This document shows positions 49,859-60,368 of a DNA stretch of 64,000 nucleotides, in pieces; the first letter of the stretch is position 1, and each line of letters begins with the position of its first letter. A model generated the notes under the pieces. That model was given only the letters and a program-made list of their open reading frames with translations. It was not told the origin of the DNA and searched no databases. The stretch covers positions 2,053,270 through 2,117,269 of the forward strand of contig SMSO01000007.1 of assembly GCA_004764695.1 (NCBI GenBank). The letters are read 5' to 3'. The translations under genes and the position numbers were made by a program. The stretch comes from Schizochytrium sp. TIO01. Lineage: Eukaryota > Sar > Bigyra > Thraustochytrida > Thraustochytriidae.

Positions 49859-52085
49859 CTCGTTCTGCCAAATTTGATGCAAGCTTCACCCATATAGTGC
49901 AAGTATTGTTCATTGTGTTGTTTAAACATAACTAGAGCATTCTCTTGAACCGACACGTACACTGCTTGTTAAATTTAACCCTTTTAACGCAAAGAAAATG
50001 ATGAATGCACAGGATAAAAAGGTTTTGCATGCATATTTCATTTTTGGAAGCCGTCTTTAAGTAACAAAGCGAACGCAACAATCAAATATAGGTGTGAGTA
50101 CGTCTGGTAAACCTGAAGTAAAACAACACCATCGTATAAGTTCTCAACCTCTAATAAGCATGTGAAGAGTTATTGTGCATCCAAATCAAAGGATCAATTC
50201 CAGGAGTTGGGGTAATTATTACTACAAACGATTTCATGCTAATAGCTGATTTCTATCCAATGATACAAAACAATTTTGAGTGATGTACTAGCCAAGCATG
50301 ATAACAATCATGATAATCTTGTCGACATGACCCTCCGATAGGTCATGTCAACAACTACAGAATCAGCACTGCCAGTTTATAATAAGCTATAAGTCAAGAT
50401 CGAGGATACACGATTCTCTTCATGGCTATTCATAATTTCTCGAGTCGTCTACCGGTATAACTTTCATGAAGATATTGCTAGCTGAATGTTCATTGTGGCT
50501 CAATAAGAGATGACCTCGTTAGGCAGGTATGTAATGTAAATTGACTCTGCCTTTTCTTAGCCCTGAGAGGTGCAAGTACTTCGATGCCAAAGATCTTCCA
50601 CATTTTTTTCATCACATTCAAATGAAGGTGTCTGAGTAAAATGTAATAAAGGTATGAGAGACAAGCTAGCCTATCTTTTCTAATATGTCTAGGTCAGGTA
50701 TCATTTGTTTCTTGTCATTTAATAATGGATATTGTAACAATATTAAGCTAGGTACCTTGACCTTACCCAATGGATCCCTTCGGCTCGACACAAGATGTTC
50801 ACCAGAATTTAAAAAAACTGATATCGCCCTTTCCTTTTCTCTTTCACCTGAATTTGCCATCCTTGTCAGACTACCCCTGCGCCCCCCAATAGGCAAGCTA
50901 ATATGCAATAATGATGCATATGAATTAGCCTAATCCGAATTTCAATTCTATTATCACCAGATCTATTGTTCTAAAGGCTCATGTTTTCAATGCCTTCGCA
51001 AGCCTCCTTCAAAAATCTTGCCTTCTTCATGAGAGTTCGCACCTAGTTAATGAGAATGCAACTTTCAGTGAACTCCTACACTACAAGTTGTGAACATTTC
51101 TAAAGTTTTATTGTAAAAATTAAGTCTTCGTTAGCTGAACACTCCTCACGCTATTGCTTAGCTTGTTTTTTTTTCAGTCACCACACCGCAAGCTTGCAAA
51201 CTAGAGCAATCTGTCAATAAATGTCGCTTTCGACAAAGTGAATCACTCCAATTATAAACGTACCAAATTCAAATGGCATTAAATCTGTTGGTCTCGTTGG
51301 GTTTATATTCTTCGTCCAAATAGTTGCAGTTTTCAATGAAAATATGGCAAGTCAGTAAATCACAGAACGAATGAAATCTGAGCTACCAACTTAATTACTC
51401 AGAGGGAAAGAGTAGTGGCAAGGATAGAAGGAAGTGGAAAACCTTGGCAGACTTACAATCGAAATTTAGAATTATGTACCAGTGCCAAATACAATATCAT
51501 CCAGCGTGTTCATAGATAGCACATAGTTATGGGAAAGACTTTTGTAAACTACTAACCTAACCTGAAAGCTATAGCCACAATAAAGCAAATCACTTGTTGT
51601 CAATCATATTCAATTTTCACTGCCACCATGAATTATAATGACTGACCTTGCATAACTTGTAGATCAAGACAAATCAACTGCAGTCATTAAATACCTTGAT
51701 AGTCTGAAACTGATATATTCATTTGGACTGTCCACTTGTCGGATAAAGTCTAATCGGGCGTATGCACGCGCCATCCTCCTTCTATAAACACAGAGCTAGC
51801 GCCAAAACATCAAGAGGAGATAAATTCCTTAAAAAAGGTTTTGAAACAGCAAAATCAATTGGGAAAAAGTGAAATTTAGGTGTACAGCGTTGAATATAGG
51901 TACTTGGCGTGCAGTTATTAGCATAGCACAATTGCCGGAATTCGACAAAAAAAGGTGATCAAGCACTGAAGCGATAAGATCAACAATGAAGGTGTTCAAT
52001 CAGTGGGTGTTGTATCTTTTGCACAGTTTAGTAGGATTCTTACTACATTGTTTGGTGATCAGGGGGCTTTGGGTATTTTAAAAAA
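49859..52085. other. AT-rich intergenic region right of the copia element
   Basis: The region continues the AT-rich composition of the left side. No gene is supported. A frame at 50685-50933 shares protein- and nucleotide-level similarity with about 61,535-61,630 and is listed as a dispersed repeat. The last few hundred bases probably hold the 3' UTR of the SAM-domain gene. Confidence 0.5.
50685..50933 (+). repeat. Dispersed repeat fragment, copy 1
   Basis: An 82-codon frame contains SFSLSPEFAILVRLPL. A frame at about 61,535-61,630 contains LSLSSEFDILVRLPL, again followed by a K-L-[IL]-C-[NS]-N stretch, and the nucleotides agree in the same register (GTCAGACTACC shared). Copies of one decayed element or gene family are likely; the family is not recognised. 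Confidence 0.45.
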
Positions 52086-53117
52086 TCAGATCTGGATGGC
52101 GAGGTCATTTTCATCAAAGTTGGGTGTGAAGGTTGATGAGTGGTGTCGTCTGGCGCCGTTCTCCTTACTTCGACGCCCCTTTTGTCGAATGCTCTTGCGA
52201 GGATGTGTGTCCATATCACTGAACCTTTTATAGCCGGACGAGGTAGACTCCGGGCTTTGGCAACATGCATCCATAATGTCTGGGTAGCATGTCATCGGGG
52301 CATATGGGAGCTGTGCTGATGAGCTTATGCTTGAAGCTGTGTTCATAGGCATTTGTAATACCTCTCCACGCTTGAGACGCTGAATTGCCTTGGTCAACAC
52401 CAAGGTCTGAATTTCTGTGAGTTTCATAATACGACGCAGTTTGACCCCATCGAGGTAAGGAAGCAACGTGCCGTTGACAGCATGCTCGCGAAAAGTATCA
52501 TTTAAGTGTCCAAGGTTGATACTCTCGAGCCAACCACGAATCTCTAAAGGACCCCAATCGAGAAAGTTGCCCTGCTCCTGGTAATACCCAACTTTTCTTG
52601 CCCTTTGTACTGAGTACCAGAGGCTGTCAAGAATAAGTTCAGACTCGCCAAGCTCACCAACATGAAGTCGCGAGGCAAAATCCGCTTTGCTCAATCGGAA
52701 TAAGACACTCCCGTGCACTGCAGCACTTTGAAAGCGGCCAATGAGGAGCTCAAGTCCTCGAGTTGAGAGCCACTGCATGACTCCTGTGCAGTTCCATTCC
52801 CATGTGGTATAGTCAATCACTTTGCCCTTTAGATCATCCAGGGCCCAGAGCAGAGAGGCCTCATGTAAAGGGTTTGACAGACCTAAGCAACGCTCGAATT
52901 GATCTTTTCTGAGATCAAGTAGAGTGGGGCCATCCACACCATTCTCCAGAAAGCGGGGCACGTACTCCGAGAGACCAATGAGGTTGAGCCAGGTGGCAAC
53001 CATTGGCGCAGACCAAAATTGGGCCTGACTTTCAATTTTTGTGCGAGAGTGATCACGAGAACCTCCTCGCCGCCCCGCCCGGCTGGGGTCTTTCCAAAAT
53101 AGCCAACATCCACACAT
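52086..53117 (-). CDS. Protein with three tandem SAM domains, liprin-like
   Basis: The gene encodes 343 residues from ATG 53115-53117 to TGA 52086-52088; an in-frame TAG five codons upstream supports the start. Three successive sterile alpha motif domains are visible: SAM1 about residues 35-99 (WSAPMVATWLNLIGLSEY, then LGLSNPLHEASLLWALDDL), SAM2 about 106-174 (CTGVMQWLSTRGLELLIGRF ... FRLSKADF), SAM3 about 188-250 (LEIRGWLESINLGHLNDTF ... LTKAIQRLKRG). Three adjacent SAM domains, with an L-G-[IL]-S-N-P-L-H motif in the first, is the arrangement of animal liprins, which scaffold phosphatases and cytoskeletal or synaptic proteins. The liprin coiled coil is absent here. A serine-rich tail with a basic RKSIRQKGRRSK patch (307-318) may direct it to the nucleus. 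SAM domains bind each other or RNA; an adaptor role is inferred. Base composition resembles the other host genes, not the AT-rich DNA next to it. Confidence 0.85.
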   Translation of the reverse strand: MCGCWLFWKDPSRAGRRGGSRDHSRTKIESQAQFWSAPMVATWLNLIGLSEYVPRFLENGVDGPTLLDLRKDQFERCLGLSNPLHEASLLWALDDLKGKVIDYTTWEWNCTGVMQWLSTRGLELLIGRFQSAAVHGSVLFRLSKADFASRLHVGELGESELILDSLWYSVQRARKVGYYQEQGNFLDWGPLEIRGWLESINLGHLNDTFREHAVNGTLLPYLDGVKLRRIMKLTEIQTLVLTKAIQRLKRGEVLQMPMNTASSISSSAQLPYAPMTCYPDIMDACCQSPESTSSGYKRFSDMDTHPRKSIRQKGRRSKENGARRHHSSTFTPNFDENDLAIQI

Positions 53118-55124
53118 GATTCTGTCAATGCTCTACAATTCCGCCAAGGCGTTTTGTCTCGCCAGTGACAATTGCGTTATGCTCCGCTCCGCTTTCCTGA
53201 AGATGTATCAATACTTTGTCTGCTCGTCAATAACCCCAATTCACTTCGCGCTCTATAAGCGAACCTACTATTTGCGAATAGCTGAGTAGCTCCAGTTGGA
53301 GCTCTTTTGGCTTGACGCACCTCGTACCGCTGAGTTGAAGGTTTCCCTCGGCTCTTGAATTGTACGCAGCGAGATAGCAGGAGCTACTCGACCCGCGTGA
53401 CGCTGCTCGAGTCGGCGGGACTGAAGCAGAGCCCGAATTTCCTTCCCGTGCCTGCAGTCGCCGAGAGTCTTAATTCAATTCCACAGGTTTTGCCCCAAAG
53501 CAAAAATGGACGAGCTGGCACGCGACCGTATAGGTAAATGCGTGCCCGTGCCCGGAGGACAGGAAGAAGATGAGAACCCTTTAGGCTCCACGCTACCACG
53601 CCCGATCTGAGGTGAGGTCCGGCCTTTGCAGGCAGGTCTCTCGCTGGCGAGATCAATAGACCAGCTTCTCAGCTCCCAAGCCTCTCGCAGCAGCGAGCTT
53701 TGTCGCGAAGTTGTAAACCCCACCGCCGCTGACTTCGTTTCGCAATTGCAATTTATGCCACAGTCGCTTTCTTTCTCTCTTCTTTCCTTTATTCTCTCTC
53801 TGACTCGCCTACTTATAACAGTGGTAAGAACTATTAGGAATCAACGATACTAAAAAGGCGAACCAAAAGAATTGTTCGAGTACAATCAAATGAGTTCCAC
53901 GATAGAGGCGATGCCGGCAGGTCTCAGTCCTGGGATGCAGCAAAGGCGATGTGCCTCGCAGGCCAGTGATTCAACTGGGCTGCGCTGTCTCACGCGAACC
54001 CCGAAGAGCCTGCAGCTCCGCAAAGAAAGGAGAGAACCGAAAGCTTTGGCTTTCTTGATCTACCTAGTATCTATTTGTTTATCTCTTTCTTTTTTCTTTT
54101 CACGCTGACTTATTTATTTGCTGTAAAAGTTTCCTACTTCCTTTGACTGCGGCCACGCGAGAGCACCTGCAGGCGCGGAGGTTCGCCGATTGCTGAGCTT
54201 GGCAACGAGGTACCTACCCCTGCTCAGGGAAACACGCTTGCGGTCGAAGACCTTGGGCGGTCCAGCACCAGCGAGCAAGCACAGGCGCAAAGAGGCAAGC
54301 CAGCAGTCTTGCGAGCGGCTTGGGTTTTGCAATGCAGTGCTGTTATAAAGGCAGCCACTTGAAAGTTTTGAAACCGAGCCCACAGCGGCCAGGAGGTTTC
54401 CAGGCCCGAGACCTGCGCTTTCCTCCTGCTTCCGCAACGACGCCACGTCAAAGGTCTCAGCTGTACCGTCGAGCTCCGCTGCTCCCTCGAGCAGACAGCT
54501 TTGGTGTTGATTTTGGTGTTGATTGATGGGTTTGTTGACCTTGTTTGCCGCTCGCTAATTGCCCCCCCTCGGGTCTCCACTTAAGAGCGAGCGAGGAGTA
54601 CACACCTGCAAGCTCTCCTTTCCCCTCTCTTTGCCGTCGCTCTTTTTTCGCCAAGAAAGGCCATTCCACCCTTAGTCCTCAGTTAGCAGCCGCTAGCAGT
54701 GCCTGCCTTCTTCTGTCTGTCTCTGAGGGTCTTTCGTTTCGTGTCGCTGTTTCTAAGAAAACAAGAAACCGAGTAAAAAGAATTGAAAGGCCGTCATATC
54801 ATCCTTGTTTTCTTGCCCCTTGTGCCACGATAAAAAACTCCATTGATTCATCATCACTTGCCAACCAAGTTTTTGCTCGGCTCGTTTATTTATCCTTTCT
54901 CGTCTATGGCGTGGAAGGCCTCTCGCAAAAGACCGCCCCGCGGGAGGTAGACTCGGGCTTGGGTCGTGCAGAGCTGGATGGTGGCGACGAACATTGCGCG
55001 GGTAACTAAAATGGCACAAGCTCCTGGCGCCGCGCCGCGAGAGCAACCCTGGAGCGCCTTCCGTCGCGTGGAGGTTTCTTCGCTTCGTTTCCTCGTCTTG
55101 AAAGTTCTCTCTCAATCGATCGAA

Positions 55125-55376
55125 CAAACAAACAAACAAACAAACAAACAAACAAACAAACAAACAAACAAACAAACAAACAAACAAACAAACAAACAAA
55201 CAAACAAACAAACAAACAAACAAACAAACAAACAAACAAACAAACAAACAAACAAACAAACAAACAAACAAACAAACAAACAAACAAACAAACAAACAAA
55301 CAAACAAACAAACAAACAAACAAACAAACAAACAAACAAACAAACAAACAAACAAACAAACAAACAAACAAACAAA
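55125..55376. repeat. Perfect (CAAA)63 microsatellite
   Basis: There are 63 uninterrupted CAAA units (252 bases). Open frames N-K-Q-T on the plus strand and F-V-C-L on the minus strand are artefacts. It lies in intergenic DNA. Perfection over this length implies recent expansion. Confidence 0.97.
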
Positions 55377-55832
55377 AGCAATCGATGCACCTCTCATTGG
55401 CTTAGTGTCAAAGCAGTCTTCCCGTTTCGCGCTTTTCCTTCCATCGCGCATTAGTTACTTACCTAAGTAGGCAGTGGTTACTTTCGCCGCTACAGACAAA
55501 AAATTAAAGTGCGACGACGGTCAACCACAAGACAAAGCAGCTTCGATTCTTTTCACTATCTTTCACGCTCGTGGTTGGTTATTCGCCCACTTGTCAGGCA
55601 TCGCGTGCGTGCGTGGTTTCGCTCCGTCACCCGGCAGCAGTTGTCGCACAAGGAACCCTTCACAAACTTTGCCTTTGCTTTTTTGAATCACGTTCACGGT
55701 GGAGTTCTCGAGTTCTCGATTGTGGTTTTCCAAGATGGATCACCGTTTCCTGGAGTTGACATCGGGTGAAATACATGGCGCTAGGGGCGATGAAACGACC
55801 GCTCCCAATCAACCTATGTACTACTAGCGGTA

Positions 55833-55835
<3 letters not shown>

Positions 55836-55866
<31 letters not shown>
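55836..55866. repeat. T31 homopolymer
   Basis: Thirty-one consecutive T. Read on the minus strand it could be a poly(A) tail of a retroposed sequence lying to its right, but no body is recognised. Confidence 0.9.
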
Positions 55867-55923
55867 CACTTTGCGAACTTCTAATTGAGCACCGGGAGTT
55901 CGAAATCATTGAGGTTTAAGAGC

Positions 55924-56300
55924 CTACTGCACTGCTCTCTCCTTCGCAAGCGAACGAGCCGACCAACCTCGTCTAGGGACTTTCCGAAGCAGCCAGCCTG
56001 CCAGCCTATCTGCCTGCCTGCGACACGCTGATGTCATGAAGGACAGGCGACCGGAATCCGGTTCGATGGCTCTGCAGCACGTCAACGCTACAATTTCTTC
56101 CCCAGTCAACCGCACTTTTCCTCTGATCTTCACCTGTATATATGATGGATAGTTAGTTCCATCCTTTGCGATTGTAGGGAATCCATAAAATCTGGGGTCA
56201 TCAGGGTTCACAAGAATTGTAATTCTCTGGGCCGGGAAAGCCAACCTAGCATCATGTGCTGTTTGTTGGATGTTCAGAATTATGGACAACCTGCTGCTCA
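55924..56300 (-). other. Unidentified protein-like exon on the minus strand
   Basis: The frame has no ATG for its first 80 or so codons, so if real it is an internal exon. The peptide is well mixed (for example ITILVNPDDPRFYGFPTIA, then DGTNYPSYIQ) and unlike the R/S-rich translations nearby. CAG|GTGAAG just after SYIQ would be a good 5' splice site, and AG dinucleotides upstream (near 56,300) could serve as acceptor. No family is recognised. It could belong to the same minus-strand gene as 57,529-58,014. Confidence 0.25.
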
Positions 56301-56507
56301 GGTTGCGAGGCTGTCGATTTCAACAATGCGAATGAGGTACGTCGGCAGTGTCGATAGTGAAAGCTCTCGCTGCCAGTCTCAATTTCTCCGCCTTTTATCG
56401 CAGCAGCGGTACGCCACCTTTTTTAATTCTATCTTACGCCTCTCTTTAAGGACCTGCCATTCACAGCACTTGCAATCGACAACCCGCCTCTTGTTGTAAA
56501 TACAAGA

Positions 56508-56575
56508 ATTGATTGATTGATTGATTGATTGCTTGATTCTGATTTTAATTGATTGATTGCTTGATTCTGATTTTA

Positions 56576-56666
<91 letters not shown>

Positions 56667-56689
56667 CATTGATTCATTCATTCATTCAT
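56508..56689. repeat. (TTGA)n array with internal 28-bp duplication
   Basis: A TTGA/ATTG array begins at 56508. Two copies of a 28-bp unit (56520-56547 and 56548-56575, each ending CTGATTTTA) are followed by about 22 pure units (56576-56666) and a TTCA-type end. On the minus strand it yields a repetitive N-Q-S-I frame that is not a gene. Confidence 0.9.
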
Positions 56690-57528
56690 GGTGTCCGCTG
56701 CATGGGGAGAAGCCAAGTCAATTAGGAAAGGCCTGACGAATGATGTGCCAGCGCATATTTTGTTCAACGACAAGCAACCAACTGGATTTCTCTGATTTCT
56801 GCGCTCCGCTTTAGCGCATTCGACATTTTTTCTGAGTGCCTGCCGGTGGATCGAAGAGAAACTCCGGCATTGAGAGTTGGAGCGGGGTTGTCACTACTGT
56901 TCAACAGACAGCGCAACCGAGGTCAGCACGGAGGTAGACGTGCGTGGCGAGATGAATATTGCCTCGAACGCTGCAATGAGCCTAGTCTGTCATGCTGAAA
57001 CCAAGTTCGACTTGGGTCATACAATTTGAGGAAAAAAGTACTGAGAAGTAGTTGTCACTTATGAGTAGGTTATAATGGAAAATGTTCGATTCAAGAAACA
57101 GGTAAATGTAAACCGGAAGCCCCTGCATCCGCAAAACTCTGCAGGCGCTCGCTCTGGCGCAAAATGCACGCTACCAATGCTCTCTCTCTCTCCTTGGTTG
57201 GGGAGCCCCTCGTGGTACATCTCAGTCTCTTGGGTCCTCGTTGCTATGGGACCTAGAAAAATAAAAGAGAACTTCAAAGCCTCGAAAACCAAAGGAAAAA
57301 AGTAAACTTAAACAAACAGAAAGAAGGAGGAAGGGGAGAAACCTCAGAGGTCGGACGACGGCGAACCCATGAAACGTTCAGAACGATGGAGTAAGTAACC
57401 TATATATCGCTGGCGCGCGAGTATATATATATTGCTTGTTCTGTTTTTGAGAGTGCAAAGACGAATCTCTTTGAGACTTGCGATTGTGGTGGAGCTAGAA
57501 TGCTCCATAGATAGAAGGATAAATGTGC

Positions 57529-58014
57529 TCAAAACACCAGCGACACATCATCGTGATGGACTTCCATGGCTCGTTTACGCATGAGTTTTGTGAGTGGGTT
57601 TCTGATGTAATAGTTTCTGCAACGTCCGAGTTCATGGGCTTGAGCGTTACTCAACTTGCTGACCAACTTGGGCTTGAACGATGGTAACGGCGACCCACCG
57701 AGAAGGAGAGAGAGAAACAGTCGGTTGATGGGAGGACGTTTTCCTTGTATGAGAGAGCTTATTTTTTCAAAGAGGTTATTCGCCCATCCCACGACCACAA
57801 CAACAAGGTAGTAAGTAGTACTCTCAAAAACCTCTCCTCGGCGACCTGGTCTAGCCCTACTTTCTTGAGCATCTTCATGTAGTGAGCGCACCATAATAAA
57901 AAGCAGTGGCTTGTAGCTGTGACTTGTTTTGATTCCTTCAAATATGATTTCTTGTTCCTCCATTCTTGTATCCTGAGGCAAGCTCAGCTTGGTAACCTCT
58001 GTCTTGATGCACAA
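57529..58014 (-). other. Unidentified minus-strand open frame, possible exons with ubiquitin-like features
   Basis: A frame of 161 codons begins at a non-ATG codon. A strong 3' splice-like sequence (TTATTTGTTTGCAG on the minus strand, ending at about 58,046) lies just upstream. Two parts look coded: one near the start (LSLPQDTRMEEQEIIFEGI) and one at the end (NYYIRNPLTKLMRKRAMEVH, then DDVSLVF). The second resembles the T-P-L-x-K-L-M helix plus following strand of SUMO-type ubiquitin-like domains. The part between (57,700-57,850) is less convincing and may be an intron. No complete domain can be assembled, so this is a weak suggestion. Confidence 0.2.
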
Positions 58015-58670
58015 TTGAACCAGCGAGATTACTCATAACTTATCCTCTGCAAACAAATAATCCTTCGATGTTAGTTCACTTGCTGTGCTATCTTGTGCTG
58101 CGAACATGACCCAAGGCCTAAGGGTGCCCTGAACGCGAGCTCTTGCTTCCTGCTTTTATGTTACCTACACACTGTCGCAGTCATGATATTGGTATCTTCA
58201 CTTGCATGATCTTAACAATAGCAAACACCAAAGCAGCTCTAATTTCCATGCAGTGAGTGATTCTTGTACAAACCCTATTTATCAAAGCGAATCCCACCTC
58301 GTTTCCTCAAAGTTGAATCATATTTACTATCCGTCCCATTCCATAGGGAGACTGCAATTTCTCATGGTTACACTGATACATAGAGGTTACTATAAGACCC
58401 GCAGTCGTGCACGAGCTTGATCAAGATAGCTACTGTAGAAATTCACAGAAGACCAACCAACAATCAAAAGGGACCAAACAAACGTTCAACAGGAGGCCGC
58501 TGCAAGCGCCTCTTTGGAGCGCGAGCGGGCTCGCGTGGGCATTTGCGAAGCTGTATCTAGGTTCAATCAGAGGAAGGTACCCGAGTCACGGCGTTAGCTC
58601 TGGTGTTTCTGTTGGTGCCAAAGGTTGATTGAGCTTGCTTGGTGTCGCGCTTGCCAATCAGGCGAAAATC

Positions 58671-60368
58671 ATGACCGCGGCAGCAATGAATTCGGGCCTG
58701 TGGCGGCGCCTGGTACGCTCTGGAGTGCAGGGTGTGGCCCCTGGGGGCGGCGTCAGCGCTGAGAGTCTCGTGAGGATGTACAAGAATCTCAAGGACGAAG
58801 ATTTTGAGCGGGTTTTGCAAGAAATGTCGCCCAGCATGCCTGGTGAACCTTCTGCGCAGGAGCAGAGTTTCTCTCCTCGCGAAATTTTCGCCAACAGTGA
58901 AATTCATATGGACGAGATTCAAGCCATTGGCTTTGATTACGATTTCACGCTTGTTTCGTATCGTAATGCTCTGCAGAAACTTATCTTTAGGGAGGCCCGT
59001 GACCACCTCGTGGCTACCAAGCGTTATCCGAAGGAGCTTCAGGATCTTCTCGAGTACGACCCCTCATTTGCTATTCGAGGCCTCACTTTCGATACTGAGC
59101 GATGCCTCATGTACAAAATGGACCCCAGTTTTCGTGTAGACCTTACCTGCGTCTTCAAAGGCCGCCAGCGCCTCGAGAGAGACCATGCGCTCGATGCTTT
59201 GGGAGGGAAGCTGCACATGCGCCGCGGTGCCAAAACAGACTCTCTTCGCGGTATCTTTGATCTTTTCAGCCTGGCAGAGGCTTGCTTGCTTTCCGATGTA
59301 ACAGAGTACTTCTTTAGCAACAAGATTGACTTCTCACCTGCGGCAGTTTTTCAGGATGTATCTTCGTCCATCTCGTACGTGCACCAAAGTGGCCTTATGC
59401 ATCGCCACGTTATGGCAGACATGGAGACCTATCTCAAGCCTACGCCAAAGCTCCGGACATTGCTTGAGGAGCTCCAAGACTCTGGAATTGAAACATTTGT
59501 CCTATCCAACTCAGGTTTTGATTACGTTGACGCTGGCATGCGCTACCTCTGTGGTAACGACTGGATGGACCTGTTCCGTGTTGTCGCTTGTGAAGCCGAA
59601 AAACCTGGATTTTACTCCTCAAGCAACCCATTTCGCCAGATTGACTTGGACTCTGCGACTAAAAAAGATACCAAGAAGCGCATCAATTGGGCTGCTGTGA
59701 CACAGCTTGAGCAGGGCAAGGCTTACTGCAAAGGTAATATCGACGACCTCATGAGAATGACTGGATGGAATGGCAATCAAGTTCTTTATATCGGCGATCA
59801 CCTGTTTGCAGATCTGCGGACCCCTGCTCGCTTCCATGGCTGGTGGACAGGTGCGATCATCCGAGAGCTTGAGCACGAAATCCAGGTTGAGCGCTCTCCA
59901 GAGTACGTAGTTCTTTCTCTCAAGATGCAGCTGACAGAGGAGCTCATGCGTCGCATTCAGTGGTCACCACCCGAGAACCCGGCCACTACCTCTGTGACAC
60001 CTTATCTTGACTTTTTCGACAAGGAACGGGCGGCTTTGCGTCAGAATATGAACGATCTTGTCAACAAAAACTTTGGCTCGGTCTTTGTGTCCGCATCACA
60101 CTCTCCGTCGCTATTTTCTTCCTTCATGACCCGTTATGTCGACCTGTATACATCAAGGTTGGAGAATCTATTAGACTACGGCATTCCAGACTATAGATTT
60201 TATCCGCGTAAGAAGCGCACCCTCCCTCACGATCCAAACTTTCGCACTGAGGCTATCACCCGCGTTTTGGAGACAGCCCTGCGCCGAACTGTACGGAAGC
60301 GCGATGTGACCTTGCGTACAGAACTTTCCTTTGCGCATGACGAAGATGACGAAGAAACCAAGAACTGA
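58671..60368 (+). CDS. HAD-superfamily 5'-nucleotidase-like protein (NT5DC / cN-II family)
   Basis: The gene encodes 565 residues without an intron. The ATG at 58671 is the first in the frame after a TGA at 58626-58628 and has A at -3. Hallmarks of the cytosolic IMP-GMP-specific nucleotidase/NT5DC family: motif I FDYDFT (residues 88-93; Asp89 nucleophile, Asp91 acid-base), motif II VLSNSGFDY (277-285; Ser279), motif III lysine in AEKPGFY (Lys311), motif IV YIGDHLFADL (373-382; Asp376, Asp381). The family C-terminal signature is also present: FGSVF near 468 and RYVDLYTSRLENLLDY near 488-503. Length fits the family (about 500-570). The N-terminus is Arg-, Ala- and Gly-rich with almost no acids for 30 residues (MTAAAMNSGLWRRLVRSGVQ), suggesting mitochondrial import as in NT5DC2/3-type proteins (inferred). 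All HAD catalytic residues are kept, so phosphatase activity on nucleoside monophosphates is plausible; the true substrate is unknown. Confidence 0.92.
   Translation: MTAAAMNSGLWRRLVRSGVQGVAPGGGVSAESLVRMYKNLKDEDFERVLQEMSPSMPGEPSAQEQSFSPREIFANSEIHMDEIQAIGFDYDFTLVSYRNALQKLIFREARDHLVATKRYPKELQDLLEYDPSFAIRGLTFDTERCLMYKMDPSFRVDLTCVFKGRQRLERDHALDALGGKLHMRRGAKTDSLRGIFDLFSLAEACLLSDVTEYFFSNKIDFSPAAVFQDVSSSISYVHQSGLMHRHVMADMETYLKPTPKLRTLLEELQDSGIETFVLSNSGFDYVDAGMRYLCGNDWMDLFRVVACEAEKPGFYSSSNPFRQIDLDSATKKDTKKRINWAAVTQLEQGKAYCKGNIDDLMRMTGWNGNQVLYIGDHLFADLRTPARFHGWWTGAIIRELEHEIQVERSPEYVVLSLKMQLTEELMRRIQWSPPENPATTSVTPYLDFFDKERAALRQNMNDLVNKNFGSVFVSASHSPSLFSSFMTRYVDLYTSRLENLLDYGIPDYRFYPRKKRTLPHDPNFRTEAITRVLETALRRTVRKRDVTLRTELSFAHDEDDEETKN

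Larger units (their letters stand above)
53118..58670. other. GC-rich intergenic region with large microsatellites
   Basis: The region is GC-rich (line 54241 has 39 G/C of 60), so long frames occur in all six phases at 53.3-55.0 kb with no recognisable domain; I call none. The left end must carry the promoter of the SAM gene and the right end that of the nucleotidase gene. Repeats (CAAA)63, T31 and a TTGA array are listed separately. Two minus-strand stretches at 55.9-56.3 and 57.5-58.0 kb look more like coding exons than their surroundings. Confidence 0.45.

Noticed and set aside
53355-55009. Many overlapping frames of 60-154 codons on both strands
   Set aside because: GC-rich sequence with few stops gives frames in all phases; none has a domain, signal or consistent start.
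54753-55454. Long cysteine-rich F-V-C-L frame and its N-K-Q-T counterpart
   Set aside because: Both are translations of the (CAAA)63 array; no flanking domain or conserved start supports a protein.
56379-56681. N-Q-S-I repeat protein on the minus strand
   Set aside because: Translation of the TTGA array.
58629-58670. Upstream extension of the nucleotidase gene to a TTG
   Set aside because: A nuclear gene is expected to start at ATG; the first ATG after the in-frame TGA is at 58671 with A at -3.
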